From Argyresthia goedartella (Eukaryota > Arthropoda > Insecta > Lepidoptera > Argyresthiidae), in NCBI GenBank assembly GCA_949825045.1, contig OX463829.1:27244715-27308714 (forward strand): DNA of 64,000 nucleotides, read 5' to 3'. Under the pieces are notes generated by a model. The model searched no databases. It was not told the origin of the DNA and was given only the letters and a program-made list of their open reading frames with translations. Shown here in pieces: positions 1 to 11,039 of the stretch (the stretch's first letter is position 1; every line of letters begins with the position of its first letter). Made by a program: the position numbers and the translations under genes.

Positions 1-299
1 TACCATATATACAGTTCTAGTATATATCCATCCAGTTTTATCAATGATTTTATTTTCAAAATAAACAAAAATATCCTTTTAACTTAAGTCGTGTCTTTTT
101 GTTGCATCCATTTTAATTTTATAAAAGGCAAACCGACCTCTAACAGAACCTTGAGTTTTTTGGATACAGATCTAGAAAGTCATTTGGAAGGTTATGTCCA
201 TTGGTTGAAATCTACCAGTAACCCCAAGAAAAATGATAGATAGAAATGCGCGTTTACAAAGTAAAATTACTAAGAAAAATATGGCTATATGAAATTTAA
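1..299. other. AT-rich flank, nothing recognised
   Basis: No coding region, repeat or RNA could be supported here. A minus-strand open frame that enters this stretch from 582 lies opposite the P-element pseudogene and is taken as a shadow. Confidence 0.5.
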
Positions 300-1870
300 A
301 AGCAAGAACAAAAAGGTTGACTAAACGCATTTTGACTTTAAAAGAAGTTCCTAAAGATTTGGGCAATAGGCCAGGACTTGACCTAGGAGATAAATTTGAT
401 TTATGTTTGCCACATGTCAACACTTTGCGGAAATGGTACTCACGATTAAATTGTGAGCCGGGATTCACAAAAGAATCATTAAACACAATATCGCAATTGA
501 CGGAAATGGGACCAATTTTAGTTGCTTTACATTTGACGAAATAAAAATTAGAGAGGAGCCTAAAATTGGGAGGCAAAATCACTACGGATATGTAAAAGTA
601 GGTAATTATTTATGTGGTGATGAAATTGACATTGCTAAAGAAATACTTGTTTTTACGGTGGTAGCGGTAAATGGTTATTGGAAACTGCCTGTTGGTTTCT
701 TTCCGGCTAAAAATTTCACAGATTCAGAAAAATCCCATTTACTAAAATGTCTTGACCTACTAAAAGACGCAAATTGCGACGTGATTGCTTTTGATGGAAT
801 TGCTTCTAATTTGAATATACTGAAATTACTCGGAGCATCTGTAACTAAGCTGCCTTATAAACCATATTTCACTTATCGTGACATGAATTATTACTGTTTG
901 TTTGATTCATGTCATCTACTTAAGCTGATACGGAATTACTTGGAGACCGCAAAATATTTTATGATGACTTCGGACGTAAAATTGAATTTAGATTTATAGA
1001 ACAGTTACAGTCTTTGCAAAAAGATGAGGGCCTGCATCTTGCAAAAAAAGTGTCCGCGCGACACATTAATTATAGGACCCAAAAAATGAAAGTTAGACTA
1101 GCCGCACAACTGCTTAGTAGGTTAGTGGGTATAGCTATCGATATTTGTGAGCATTATCTCCAAATTCCGGAATTGGAGAATAGCGAAGCTACAGTGCAAT
1201 TCCTTAATTGTGTTAATGAAATTTTCGACATAATAAATTCGAGAAACTTGAGCAATTTTGGCTTCAAAAAACAGCTTTGTCCAAGTAATAAATCGGATAT
1301 TTTAACAAATTTGACGAATTATATGAGTATTTTGAAAGACTCAAATGCAAAGATTAAATACTCCTCATAGATACTCAGAGACGACTTGGGTTTTTGGGAT
1401 TCATTAACAATATCATTTGTTTGAAATGGATGTAGATTATATAGAAAACAAGGCAAACTTAAATTTCATATTACCTCAGGACCACCTAGAAACGTTTTTT
1501 AGTGCCATCAGATCCAAAGGTGGGTTCAATAACAGTCCAACGCTCAAAACTTTTAAAGCAGTTTATAAAAGATTGAATTGTCATACTAAGATTAAAATTA
1601 GCGAAAGCGGTAATTGTTTAGGCTTGGAAAAAAATGCTGTATTGTCTACTAACGCCATGTCAACTGTAGATAAAATAAACAGTTCGTCGAACTAAAACAA
1701 TATTTTTAAAGAACTGTTAGAAGACAGTAATACCCAAACCGAATTTTAAAAATTTGAAGAAAGTTTGGTGGTAATGGAGAAGACTGGTTCATTGTCTCAA
1801 CTAACCATGCTTATTGTTTCCTATATATCTGAATATCTGGTGAAAAGATTAACTAAAAAGCTTAGCGTGA
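300..1870 (+). pseudogene. decayed P-element (THAP9-like) transposase
   Basis: Remains of a P-type DNA transposase, a nuclear cut-and-paste enzyme with an RNase H-like core. The reading runs 317 to about 530, shifts frame near 530-535, continues to 999, then 1014-1370 and 1417-1695 in other frames, with a last piece near 1770-1865. The stretch at about 640-720 reads VFTVVAVNGYWKLPVGFF, a block typical of the core of P transposases. The part at 1480-1620 reads LETFFSAIRSKGGFNN and then a ..SGNC motif, as in the C-terminal half. The start at 317 is only the first Met of the surviving part. No THAP zinc finger and no terminal inverted repeats were seen, so the 5' part is missing. At least three frame breaks make it non-functional. 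A domesticated gene is unlikely for the same reason. Confidence 0.8.
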
Positions 1871-3119
1871 TATATGTGTATAAAGTTTAGTTTCATGTTC
1901 GTCCGAAATGTTACACAACTCATTAATTGTCAAAAGGGATTATGCTAAGACAGAAGACGGCCCAGGATATCTTACGTATCCATCAAATAATGTCGATACA
2001 TTATGATCTAGTGCGGAGAAATGTTTCAGAGAAAATATGAAGGAAAAAACATAAACATTTTTTTTTTTGACATAAATGTTATATTTGTTTTGCGTAACAA
2101 TCAGTTTATCTTCCAGGATTTAAAATATCATGTTTTGGATCAAGGCCCATTAGATGACCATATACATCTTCTTATGAAAGCATAACTGAAATGTACTTTG
2201 ATCTTAGATTAAAGCATGATTGTAGATCATTAAAATTAGACAAAGAAACTTTACGCACTCATCTAAATAAAACTGTTATTTTTTGAGGTCAATAAATAAA
2301 TTGTAGACAATCAGCTTCACTCACGATATTGATGCTATATAGCTATATGGCGATGTTTTCATTGTACCACTAACTATAAAGCACATTATCTCTACTCTCT
2401 GAATAACTGTGACTACTCCATAATAATCTGTATGGATTTGTAAAAGTTAATCGGATAATAGTGCTAATCCGCTTTACAGCTTTGTAATTACTTTTAATTT
2501 TTATACTATTCTAACAAAAATGTAATTAAATGAAAATTAATACTATAAAATGAATGACAACAGTTCAATGTTATTACCTTCAACACAACTCAAGTTTATT
2601 TAGATATTCTAAAACCCTAATTGTGTTACTTACACATTTATATCTTATTTTATCGATTTCGATAATGTACCTCCATGAACATTTGCCACGACACTTTTTA
2701 CTCATACATATACAAATACTTTTTGCGCACACATGTTTTAGTTTTTGGTCTCCTGAATCTATGACTACAAATTTGACAGCTATGCGTCACTCCTTCTCCT
2801 TTTCGTATAGAAAAGGAAGGGACACCGACGCTTACCCCTGTCCATACTATTGACGGATTCCATAAAATACTAAAGCTCTAATTTAAATTTATCGTTTGGT
2901 ACAGTTTATAATCCCATCGAACATCGCAAAAGCCAAGTATCTGCGATTTTAAAACGTTATTAAGACCCCTGAGAATAATTTTTATACCCAAGTTTGCTAC
3001 CCTGAAAACCTGTGCTTCTCCTGTTTATTAGGGTAAATTTACTCTCTTTTTGTAAAGCAAACTTAATTTGCTACAAATCGAGTCTAACCAGACCTCTCTG
3101 GGTCCGTTGTTTGCGGAAT
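1871..3119. other. AT-rich stretch without recognised genes
   Basis: Long AT-rich sequence with many stops in all frames. A 99-codon open frame at 2554-2853 (+) shows no domain that I recognise and no start context of note. Nothing else could be supported. Confidence 0.4.
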
Positions 3120-3705
3120 TACAGCCGGTCAGAGATGAGCAATTTTTCCTAAAATTAAAAATGTATTAAGATCATTGGGAAAAGGAGCATAGCAGAGCTC
3201 CTTAGAGCACTTAAGACCTGTTTTTCCACAAGTGTATAGGCTTAAACACCCTTTCTTGCATTTGGAAGCCACAAATCTAAGCTGAGGGTGTAAGGAGCGG
3301 GCCCTGCACACATTGCGAAGGGCACAAGACCATCACCCCCATCTTGGTCGACAAAAACTCTATGACTCAGCTATTTTCGCACCTGGTGGTAGGTCCTACA
3401 ATAATGATATTTTGCAGCCTCTGTGGTAGATGGGAGGCGGGCAAGGTTGACTTTGGCCGTTGCTGCCGATTTTATGATTTTAGTTCATCCAGTCTTCTCG
3501 CCAGGATTTCTTAGGTCTTCCTGGTTGGCTTTTCGATCAAGGAAAATAATGCCGTCTGCCCAGTGGGGGTTTCTATTGAGAACGTTGCACCATTTCATTT
3601 TGCCTTGCCAGAAAAGGGCAGAGATGGTTTTTACATTCACTGATGGCATGCAGAAATAAAACCATCCCTCGTGTGGTACGTGAAATTTTCTGGATAACAC
3701 ATAAA
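3120..3705 (-). pseudogene. fragment of a Cys-rich transposon-associated protein
   Basis: On the minus strand two overlapping readings (3700-3485 and 3311-3129) resemble the C-terminal part of a protein family common in insects and other animals as multicopy, transposon-like genes. The first reading gives KSAATAKVNLARLPSTTEAA and then YHQVRK, where family members have a 'LPPT-AA-H--RVYHQV--W' block. The second gives CKKGCLSLYTCGKTGLKCS, a Cys-rich tail of the type CKCKKGC..C.C+K.GLKC. An in-frame stop and a shift between the two show decay. The role of the family is not settled; some members carry an exonuclease-like region that is not visible here. The assignment rests on memory of the motif pattern only. 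Confidence 0.4.
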
Positions 3706-3774
3706 ATTCAAAGTCCCGACTGGCTGACGTAGGTACTTACTCACTGTCTCATTGATATATCAACGCAGATTCTA

Positions 3775-3935
3775 AACCGCTGGTCCTAGAGACATGAAAC
3801 TATGTACAGGGGCTCCTTTAGGGTATGGTAGCATTAAAAAGGAATTTGGCGAAATTCATCCACTTAGTATGAGAAATGTGGGGTTGGGTTACAGTTTGTA
3901 TGAAAAAACTCAAAATTAAAAACTACTTGAAGTAT
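3775..3935 (+). repeat. dispersed repeat, related to 8455-8640
   Basis: A segment with a 'Tg taca.gg..c..ct' start, a GGAATTTGGCGAAATT core and a TTTGTATGAAAA end recurs in diverged form at 8455-8640. It is shared within the window and has no coding potential. I do not know its class. Confidence 0.4.
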
Positions 3936-4144
3936 GAAGCTGAATATTTATAGGTAGGTAGTTTATAGGTATGAGATGTCAGTTCAGTAATTTTACTATC
4001 CAAATTTGCGCCCACAATGGAAAAAAGTTGGGTTTGCTAGTTATTTCCAGTATTTCGCAGTTTTTCGGGCACCACGGGAGTAGCGCAGAGATTTTGAGGT
4101 TGCAAACTTGGGAATAAATTACTCTCAGGGGTAATAAAAACATA

Positions 4145-4555
4145 TTAAAAAACCGGTCAAGTGCGAGTCTAAATCGCGCACGAAGGGTTTCGTACCACCG
4201 ATCAATGGAAGCGATGATGTGGAGTGAATAGTTTGGATTTTACACAGCAAAATATTGTTTACAAAGTTATTGGTGCGGTTACTTTCACACTCCATGTACG
4301 TAACCAGGTGCATCCATAACTTTGTATGTGGTATTGTTGTATGGGAGCCCCCTTAAATATTTATTTTATCCTGTTTTTTAGTATTTGTTGTTATAGCGGC
4401 AACAGAAATACATAATCTGTGAAAATTTCAACTCTCTAGCTAGCTAGGTTCTTTAGATACAGCCTGGTGACAGACGGACGGACGGACGGACGGCCGGACA
4501 GCGAAGTCTTAGTAATAGGGTTCCGTTCTTACCCGTTGGGTACGGAACCCTAAAA
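4145..4555 (+). repeat. lepidopteran dispersed repeat (Rep-A), near complete
   Basis: Starts with CCGGTCAAGTGCGAGTC, continues with GCGCACGAAGGGTTTCGTAC, has a (GACG)n run at about 4477-4496 and ends GGGTACGGAACCCTAAAAA. I recognise this head and tail as one of the most abundant short repeats in Lepidoptera. A second near-complete copy lies at 50882-51272, and fragments lie at 20235, 23675 (minus) and 43408. The class (SINE or Helitron-derived) was not resolved. Confidence 0.75.
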
Positions 4556-4654
4556 ATTGTAGATACCTGCACGTTTGCGACATTTGCCTTTTTGTGATGA
4601 TATGTAGCGTTTTTTTTGTAATATCAAAGACAACATCATAGAAGCAATACAATA

Positions 4655-4717
4655 ATAATAATAATAAATGTAGCCCAATAATGTCCCGACGAAGGGCCCC
4701 AGGTCTTTACCCGGATT
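4655..4717 (-). repeat. SINE tail fragment with (AAT)n end
   Basis: On the minus strand this reads GGGTAAAGACCTGGGGCCC..GGACATTATTGGGCTACATTTATT, matching the tail of the SINE at 7265-7570. The poly-AAT run at about 4658-4672 is the 3' end. It sits directly against the LINE fragment that follows. Confidence 0.55.
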
Positions 4718-5262
4718 AGTTAAGTTCTGCGGCCTACGCTGTTAGGAACATCAGACAAAGCACGGATGTGGCTACATCTAGGCTAGTATATTTTAGTTAC
4801 TTTCATAGTGTCATGTCATATGGTATCTTGTTGTGGGGGAAAGCATCGGATATTCAAACTATTTTTATTTTACAGAAAAGAGCTATTCGAGCAATTCATA
4901 ATTGAAAACGCACAGACTCCTTAAGAGAGCTTTTTAATGAAATTGACGTACTAACTGTAGCTAGTCAATTTATTTTCGAAAATATAATGTATGTACGCAA
5001 GAACCTTACAAAATTTCCCAAACTTAGCGATAGCTGTAATGTTAACCTAAGAAATAATCACAGACTACTTGCGCCCCGGTTTAGACTCGCGAAGGTTAGC
5101 AATTCTTTCAAGGGTCAATGCATTCTCTACTACAACAAGATACCTCTGGAGATCTTGAAATTGCCATTTGAGCATTTTAAAAACCATGTTAAAGTGACTT
5201 TGTCGAAAAAGGGATATTACAATGTTCAAGATTACTTAAATGACAGGACTGTATGGGGTTAA
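4718..5262 (+). pseudogene. LINE reverse transcriptase C-terminal fragment
   Basis: The end of a non-LTR retrotransposon ORF2, the polymerase that copies LINE RNA into DNA at the target site. From about 4726 it reads SSAAYAVRNIRQ-like sequence (SAAYAVRN) and then YGILLWGKASDIQ, the conserved thumb region after the RT palm. One in-frame TGA at about 4903 interrupts it. It resumes to a natural stop at 5262 with a PRFRLAKVSNSFKGQ block. The same family is seen on the minus strand at 52136-52640 (YGILLWGKAAHI) and inside 36165-36689. The palm domain and endonuclease are absent, as in a 5'-truncated insertion. The clade is Jockey/CR1-like. Confidence 0.75.
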
Positions 5263-5344
5263 TCAGGCTCAACACTGACCAACACAGGCAAAAAATGACG
5301 GTTGCTCAGTATATGTAAATATTTACAGTAATAATGACATTTGG

Positions 5345-5585
5345 AATTTGGATACGAGTAAGATTAAGCCATACTCCACCACGCTGGCTTAGGTGCAGGT
5401 TGAGGGTTTTCCGAACCCTACTACGTAGCGATAGTAACCGGGACCTACAGCTTAACGTATCATCCGAAACACGTCCGATACTGTACTTCAGATAAATTAA
5501 TTATCTCTTTGGTACATGGTCAGTTTTCGAACCTGCATCTCCTGTGTGAGAAGCAAGCGTGCAACTCATTGCACCACAATAACCT
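5345..5585 (-). repeat. tRNA-derived SINE, reverse copy
   Basis: Inverse of the SINE at 7265-7570. Its right end, read on the minus strand, has a tRNA-like head ending in ATGCAGGTTCGAAAACTGACC, where the Pol III B-box (GGTTCGAAAAC) is slightly degenerate. The left end carries the GCCATACTCCACCACGCTGG block of the body. Confidence 0.65.
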
Positions 5586-5689
5586 TATTTTTTTAATAAG
5601 CTTTTATTCTTTGCAAAATAAAACTAACAAATACGGAACCCTAAAAAGGAAGCAACTCATCTAGGAGTACTTGGCAGGACAAATCCGAC

Positions 5690-5900
5690 GAGGCCAAACT
5701 CGATGGGGTTGTGTCGTTTAATTACAGAGTTACCATGCGGTTACCTTCTGGCTCCATAATCGGATCAGATCCATGTCATAAAAATATTGCATTGTCATCC
5801 GATTTACATACGCATGTAAAATTTCTGCTCAATCGGAAACCGGGAAGTGGTTCAAATTTAACTTGCAAGATTTGATTACAACGGACAGTCATAGCCCGGG
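5690..5900 (-). repeat. dispersed repeat Rep-C, reverse copy
   Basis: On the minus strand it contains CCCGGTTTCCGATTGAGC, then a run ending in a GATCTGAT.ATGGAGCC block. Plus-strand relatives lie at 19600-19800 and 49640-50145. It is non-coding, and I recognise its style from lepidopteran genomes. Confidence 0.55.
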
Positions 5901-7264
5901 ACAGGTGAAATTAAATAAAAGCTTATAATAAATTAAAATAATAATAAAGAAAAGCTCATAAAATACATACGGACCTACGATACTTTAATTTCGATTTTAT
6001 ACCGCATAATTATGAACATCGTTAGATTTATCTCGCGAGATTGTAAGCTATTGATAAATTATGAACTGTACTGCTATAAATATAACGTATACATTTTTCA
6101 AACCGTTTCAAACTTGGCAAACCATCAAGTTGTTTACTGTACAATATTTCTCACAAACTTAAATTATGAACTGGTTTAAACTTGATTGCACACGAAATAT
6201 TAGGGCGATTTGGTGGGTCAGGCTAGCTGAAGGCAATAGGGCTAGCCTTTACATTAGATTGTCATGTAACAGCAAAAGAAGCTTTCATTTTGAGCTCTGT
6301 CGGTCTCGTTTACAAATTGAAGGTTTGACATTTATAGATTCTATACTATCTAAAATTAATACGTTAAATTTTAAGCAGTAGGTTGAGTTAAAAATTTAAC
6401 AACTCGCGATGCATTATAAATGAAAAGTTTAACAATATTACGGTGACAAGACAGAAAATCACAAAAACGTACGTACGTACGTCACAAAAAGAATAACGAC
6501 AAAGGCTTACAATAGAGGCCGAGGATTTTGTGGAAGACGGAGTCATAACGACACAAGAAATTACTTAAGAACATCTTAAGAGGCTTACGAAGCCCGGGTA
6601 AAAGTACACTCCCTTTCAGACTCAGCGGAAGTCTTAGATAGATAGGCAGTAAGTAACATAAAACATCTCCAACATTTTCCTTTATATTCCAGCATTTACT
6701 TATGCATACGGTGTTTTTATGATAATTTGTTTTAGTTAGTGTGCGTTGTCTGTCGTTTGTCTCCTTTATTTTGACATAAATGCACGGCATCGGTCGGAGA
6801 ATTCATGAACGTTAGCGAGCAAATGACAGCGCGGATGTTAGTGTAATGTGATGTGAGTAGTGTGATGGAATAGCTTTATAGCCGGAACAAATGGCGTGAC
6901 TTGGAGGGCTTTGATGAAGATCGTGATGTTATTATGCAGATTTGCAGGCTTTATTATACTAAAGGACCAATATAACATGGCTTCACCTTTCCGGAGTGTT
7001 TCGTTGTAATCTTATAGATGAGATTTGTTTGCGCAGGTGGTCGTAGTCAATACTTTCACTGTGCGCTGACGATACTTAGAAATACCCCAAATATCGTGGT
7101 CGATATTTGGAGAACATATCAGTGTTATAAACAAGCTTTAGGTATTAATCATTACAGGTATATTAGATATTGTAAACTAAGAGTAACATGATTTCAAAAA
7201 CGGTCAAGATACTCGTATATATCTACATAATACCTGTATGGTATTATCTCCGGATAATTCTTAA
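5901..7264. other. non-coding stretch with an ACGT microsatellite
   Basis: No gene recognised. A short (ACGT)n run lies at 6467-6482. Open frames at 6166-6381 (+) and 6482-6790 (-) carry no motif I know, and their composition is like the surroundings. Confidence 0.4.
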
Positions 7265-7570
7265 GTAAAGAGCTCCGTGGTCTAATGAGTCACCGTCACG
7301 CTAGCTTGTCACACAGGAAATGCAGGTTCAATTCCTGACCATGAGCAAAGAGATAAATAATTTATCTTAAGTACATTACCGGACGTTCAGTGTTTCGGAT
7401 GACACTTTAATCTGTAGGCCCGGCCTACTATCGCTACGAGGTAGTGGTCATAAGAACCCCTCCACCAACCCGCACTGAGCCAGCGTGGTGGAGTATGGCT
7501 TAAACTTACTCGTAGCCGGGTAAAGGCCTGTGCCCCTCGGTGAGGACATTAATGGCCTACATTTATTTGT
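7265..7570 (+). repeat. tRNA-derived SINE, most complete copy
   Basis: The head reads CTCCGTGGTCTAATGAG, an A-box-like start, and then GGTTCAATTCC at about 7325-7335, a perfect Pol III B-box. The body carries CCAGCGTGGTGGAGTATGGC and the end reads GGACATTAATGGCCTACATTTATT. Reverse relatives lie at 5345-5585, 4655-4717 (tail only) and 9240-9362 (head only). Transcription would be by RNA polymerase III and mobilisation by a partner LINE. Confidence 0.75.
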
Positions 7571-8454
7571 TTATACACTGACAAGCAATGATAAAGTTCC
7601 AGTGACATAGCACCAAAATACTCCTAAACGGGAAAGGCTAGCTTAAGGGCTGAACAGGGGCCAATGGCATTGAGAATTAGACAAAGCAGACTGACGCATG
7701 CTCCCGCGCAGAGCCCCGCGGGGCAGCCCGAGCTCCGAGACCAAGAAAATTATAGAAAATATTACTAAACTCCTGTAATAATAACATTAAAAATAAAATA
7801 AAACAACCAAAAAAATTCCCTTTTTTACCTATTTTTGCATGTAAGTTTCATATGGAAAACTGATGTCGTCTCCGAGCGCTTTTTCATTTAGTTGAATAAT
7901 AATGCATTGCGACAAATATTTTTAAGTATTAAATATATCAGATATCCGGTAATTTTAAAAGTCCATTCTTATCTCTAATAGACCTTTTATAACATATATT
8001 TAACCTACATTTTTATGTTCTCTAGTTTAGCCCAGAATTGAAGCTAAAGATGCATTTGTTTGTTCGCGCCCCCTGGCGCTGGCCATATTTAATCCCTCCG
8101 TCTGCAATCTTGAAGTACATTTAACAGCGCATCAGAATATTAGCTACTCAGAATATACTTTTTAATTTATGAAGCTAGGCTCTATGTCTTAGGAGGTGTT
8201 TGTCGGCAGTTTGTGGGTGGAACTTTTTCATTGCTCGTCAGTGTTTATTATTTGTGTAATACTTAAGTACCAATATCGAAAGTCGCTATACATATAATAG
8301 ATTTACACATAAAGATGACATACCGGCAAAATATTATTATTGTAACAATAACAAAACTGAAAAATAACATAAACCACTATAACCATGCGTTTGAATACGG
8401 TATTTGACTGTGTGGTCAAAATCTACTAAAACGCTATTTGAGTGACTTACATAC
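7571..8454. other. non-coding AT-rich stretch
   Basis: No gene, RNA or repeat could be supported here. Confidence 0.35.
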
Positions 8455-8640
8455 CACATACAGCCTAGACCTGTAGACCTAGAGTCATTAAAGTTTGTAC
8501 AAGGGTTCTTCTATGTAGCGAAGCGTAGCAATAAGAAGGGATTTGACGAAATTTTTCCTCTAATGGGGGAGGTTTGTATGAAAATCAAAAACTACAAGAC
8601 CCGTGAAGATGTATCGCATCTACCTCTATACCGTCTTACG
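8455..8640 (+). repeat. dispersed repeat, related to 3775-3935
   Basis: Shares the pattern GTACAAGGG.., GGGATTTGACGAAATTTTTCC and GTTTGTATGAAAATC with 3775-3935, with clear divergence. Unclassified. Confidence 0.4.
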
Positions 8641-8849
8641 GGGTATGGGTCGTCATTGACAGTGTATTTTTTTTAATTGCACAGAGGAGCTAAAATGTGA
8701 AGGGGGAGTATTAACGACTGAGGTTGGGGATACAAACAAGAAATTAAATGTTAAAGAAGAATAAACGTATGACATCGCTTATGACATGGCTATTTTCACA
8801 CACCTGCACGGGTGAAGCCGTGAGGAACTGCTAAATTGCCGCCTCTGTG

Positions 8850-9013
8850 CTTCCAGCAAATACCTTCGATATCCGATTCTCCCACTTCACACGCCTCTCC
8901 TAGCAGTTCTTGGTGCCAACTCCGCTATTCCGCGTCTCTGTTCTCTGCTAAACAAATACAACGACTCCCTTGATGTTTTCCATGCCTCAATAGCCTCATA
9001 ACTTCATCGCCTT
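8850..9013 (+). pseudogene. probable LINE RT C-terminal scrap
   Basis: One frame stays open for about 45 codons and contains LLAVLGANSAIPRLCSLLN and then LDVFHAS, ending at a TAA. The order of a short hydrophobic block, 'NS.I.R.C.L.N' and '.D.F' is what I expect at the C-terminus of several LINE ORF2 proteins. No catalytic part is present. Too short for a clade call. Confidence 0.4.
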
Positions 9014-9084
9014 ATACTTATACTTTTACTTGAGCTTCAATTATCATTCTCCCAACTTTGTTGAACCTTAGTTAACATAACATA

Positions 9085-9239
9085 ACATAGCGTCACGTCT
9101 TTTCACATACGGGGTGGCAGAGGCACAATTGTGCCCACTTTGAGCCAGTTATTCAATACTCCATTTGGCGTGACAGGGGGCTAGCCCATCATTGCAGCTA
9201 TGGAGTAATAGAGGTTTCCTCACGATGTTTTTCATCACC
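9085..9239 (-). repeat. lepidopteran repeat piece (GAGGTTTCCTCACGATG type)
   Basis: Contains AGCGTCACGTCTTTTCACAT, GGCGTGACAGGGGGCTAGCC and GAGGTTTCCTCACGATGTTT. Related blocks occur at 24320-24480 and 53270-53350. These blocks are widespread in Lepidoptera. Strand is uncertain. Confidence 0.5.
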
Positions 9240-9362
9240 GTTAGAACGTCCATATAATGTACTTAAGATAAATTAATTATCTCATTATCACATGGTCAGG
9301 AATCGAACCTGCATCTCCTATGTGAGAAGCAAGCGTGGAACCCATTGACCCACGGAGCTCGT
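9240..9362 (-). repeat. SINE head fragment, reverse
   Basis: Read on the minus strand it begins GAGCTCCGTGGGTCAATGGG and holds GGTTCGATTCC, a perfect B-box. It is the tRNA-like head of the SINE at 7265-7570. Confidence 0.65.
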
Positions 9363-9535
9363 CCTTAGTTGATAAAGTTCAATTTTATTTTTATTTGAAG
9401 TTTTAATTACCTTGGTAATGTTCGGCCCAGTCTGTACTGCCAGGTCTAGACCCAGTATCACTTCATAGAGAAAACGAAAATGGTGTTTATTGTTATTGAT
9501 ATAAACACTCAGCCACCCTGTAACGGGTTCGTCCA

Positions 9536-9930
9536 TCTAGTTATACTATTAGTTATACGATATAACAAAATGGACACAAAAAATCCAAATAGTTATACTG
9601 CTCAGTATAAATAAATGGATTCGATTAATTTGGGTCGGACTCGTCCAAATAGTTATACTGCTCAGTATAACTAAATGGATTCGAATAATTTGGGTCAGTA
9701 TAACTAAATGGATTCGAATAATTTGGGTCGGACTCGTCCAAATAGTTATACTGCTCAGTATAACTAAATGTATTCGAATAATTTGGGTCGGACTCGTCCA
9801 AATAGTTATACTGCTCAGTATAACTAAATGGATTCGAATAATTTGGGTCTGAATCGTCCAAATAGTTATATTTCTCAGTATTACTCAATGGATTCGGTTT
9901 CGTCCATCTAGTTATACTATTAGTTCTGGA
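9536..9930. repeat. 60-bp minisatellite with a palindrome in each unit
   Basis: A 60-bp unit repeats at about 9641, 9735, 9795 and 9855, with shortened or decayed copies at 9581 and 9690. Each good unit holds the palindrome AGTTATACTG-CT-CAGTATAACT (for example 9651-9672, 9744-9765, 9804-9825). Both edges carry a similar phrase, CGTCCATCTAGTTATACTAT, at about 9530-9550 and 9900-9919, so the array is framed by a direct repeat. Because 60 is divisible by 3, the minus strand stays open for 87 codons. I read that as a by-product, not a gene. Confidence 0.85.
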
Positions 9931-11039
9931 CTAAGGAAATATGCATTTGGTGCATAGATGTTAGGATACCTAATTAAAATAAATAAATTAATGCCGTTTT
10001 GAATCCTTTAGCGTTGAATACACATGCTGAGTATGATAGTTGGTTTTTAATAGACGAAGTGTATCGATTTTCACCAACCGAACCCTCATACCACCGATTA
10101 TACGATTCACTGATGAATATTTAATAGCATGTTTCGTTCTCACGTTTGAAGTTCGACAGTGAACCGTTCTTACTTCTAGCGTCGTAGCAGTCAAATATTG
10201 CCCCGGTGAAGCTTACTTCAGTAGCTACTGCCAGTAAACTCCTAAGTATTTTAGGAGGGGGAGTATTTTACAATACTGGGGGTTAGGCCATCGCCACAGC
10301 ACTCACGAAGGGACATTCCCTCTACCACCTCATGGTCTTTCCTGCCTTCGCAGCTTACAGACCGAATCTTGGGTACTGTCATGCGCTACTTGCCTTCGGC
10401 TCTTTCACGCATGCAGTTACTTGATGCCCTACAAGTTCTTGAATGCGTCCCGGCCCTTCTCCCTTTCTGGGCAGGCCATACAATACTATTTCCTCGTCCT
10501 CCCCAAATGGGGCTCGATAACACAACACGTCACTCAGCGTCTTACTGTACCACGTAGTACACTGCTGTCCTCAATCTTCAAATATTCTTCTCTCAAAGCG
10601 ACAATGGCAATTGCGAGATGCTTTATTGAGAATTGTACTTATCAACGGTCTACATATAGTAGGCCTGTATCTCCCAACTATTTAGTGCGCGGTTGATAAG
10701 TGGACGAAGGCTGTTGAATAAAATCTTAAATTCAGATCTCCAATCGTGTTACATTCAAAGCCTGCGCCTGCTTTGACTTGCAAACTGTTGTGGCTTCAGC
10801 TGATAGTTGCAAGGCTACTGTGATCATGGATCAGTTCTTGTATATCTATTGTACCTATGTGGTATAGAGTGTAATAGACAGCTAAATTCATATTTATGGG
10901 ATTGTAGGGAGCGTTTTGAACTACTTTCATTGCGAAATTGATTTATTTGATACCCTAGAAGCGAGGACAGACAGTTGAAGGATTGACCTAACGTGGACGC
11001 AACTTTGATAAAATACAAACTCTCCATAGTCTCCATATC
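9931..11039. other. non-coding stretch, nothing recognised
   Basis: Open frames at 10421-10696 (+) and 10824-11051 (-) have no known motif. No RNA or repeat was identified. Confidence 0.35.

Noticed and set aside
172..582. 136-codon minus-strand gene
   Set aside because: It lies opposite the P-transposase reading, which has clear family motifs.
4477..4496. Independent GACG microsatellite locus
   Set aside because: It is a constant part of the dispersed repeat and recurs at the same place in the copy at 50882-51272.
7265..7340. Functional tRNA gene
   Set aside because: The A- and B-box-like parts are present, but the arms do not pair as a tRNA and the sequence continues into a repeated SINE body.
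9625..9888. 87-codon repeat protein on the minus strand
   Set aside because: It exists only because the 60-bp minisatellite unit is divisible by three; no start context, no domain, and the DNA palindromes explain the conservation.
9536..9930. CRISPR-like array
   Set aside because: The units are direct tandem copies with no unique spacers, in eukaryotic DNA.
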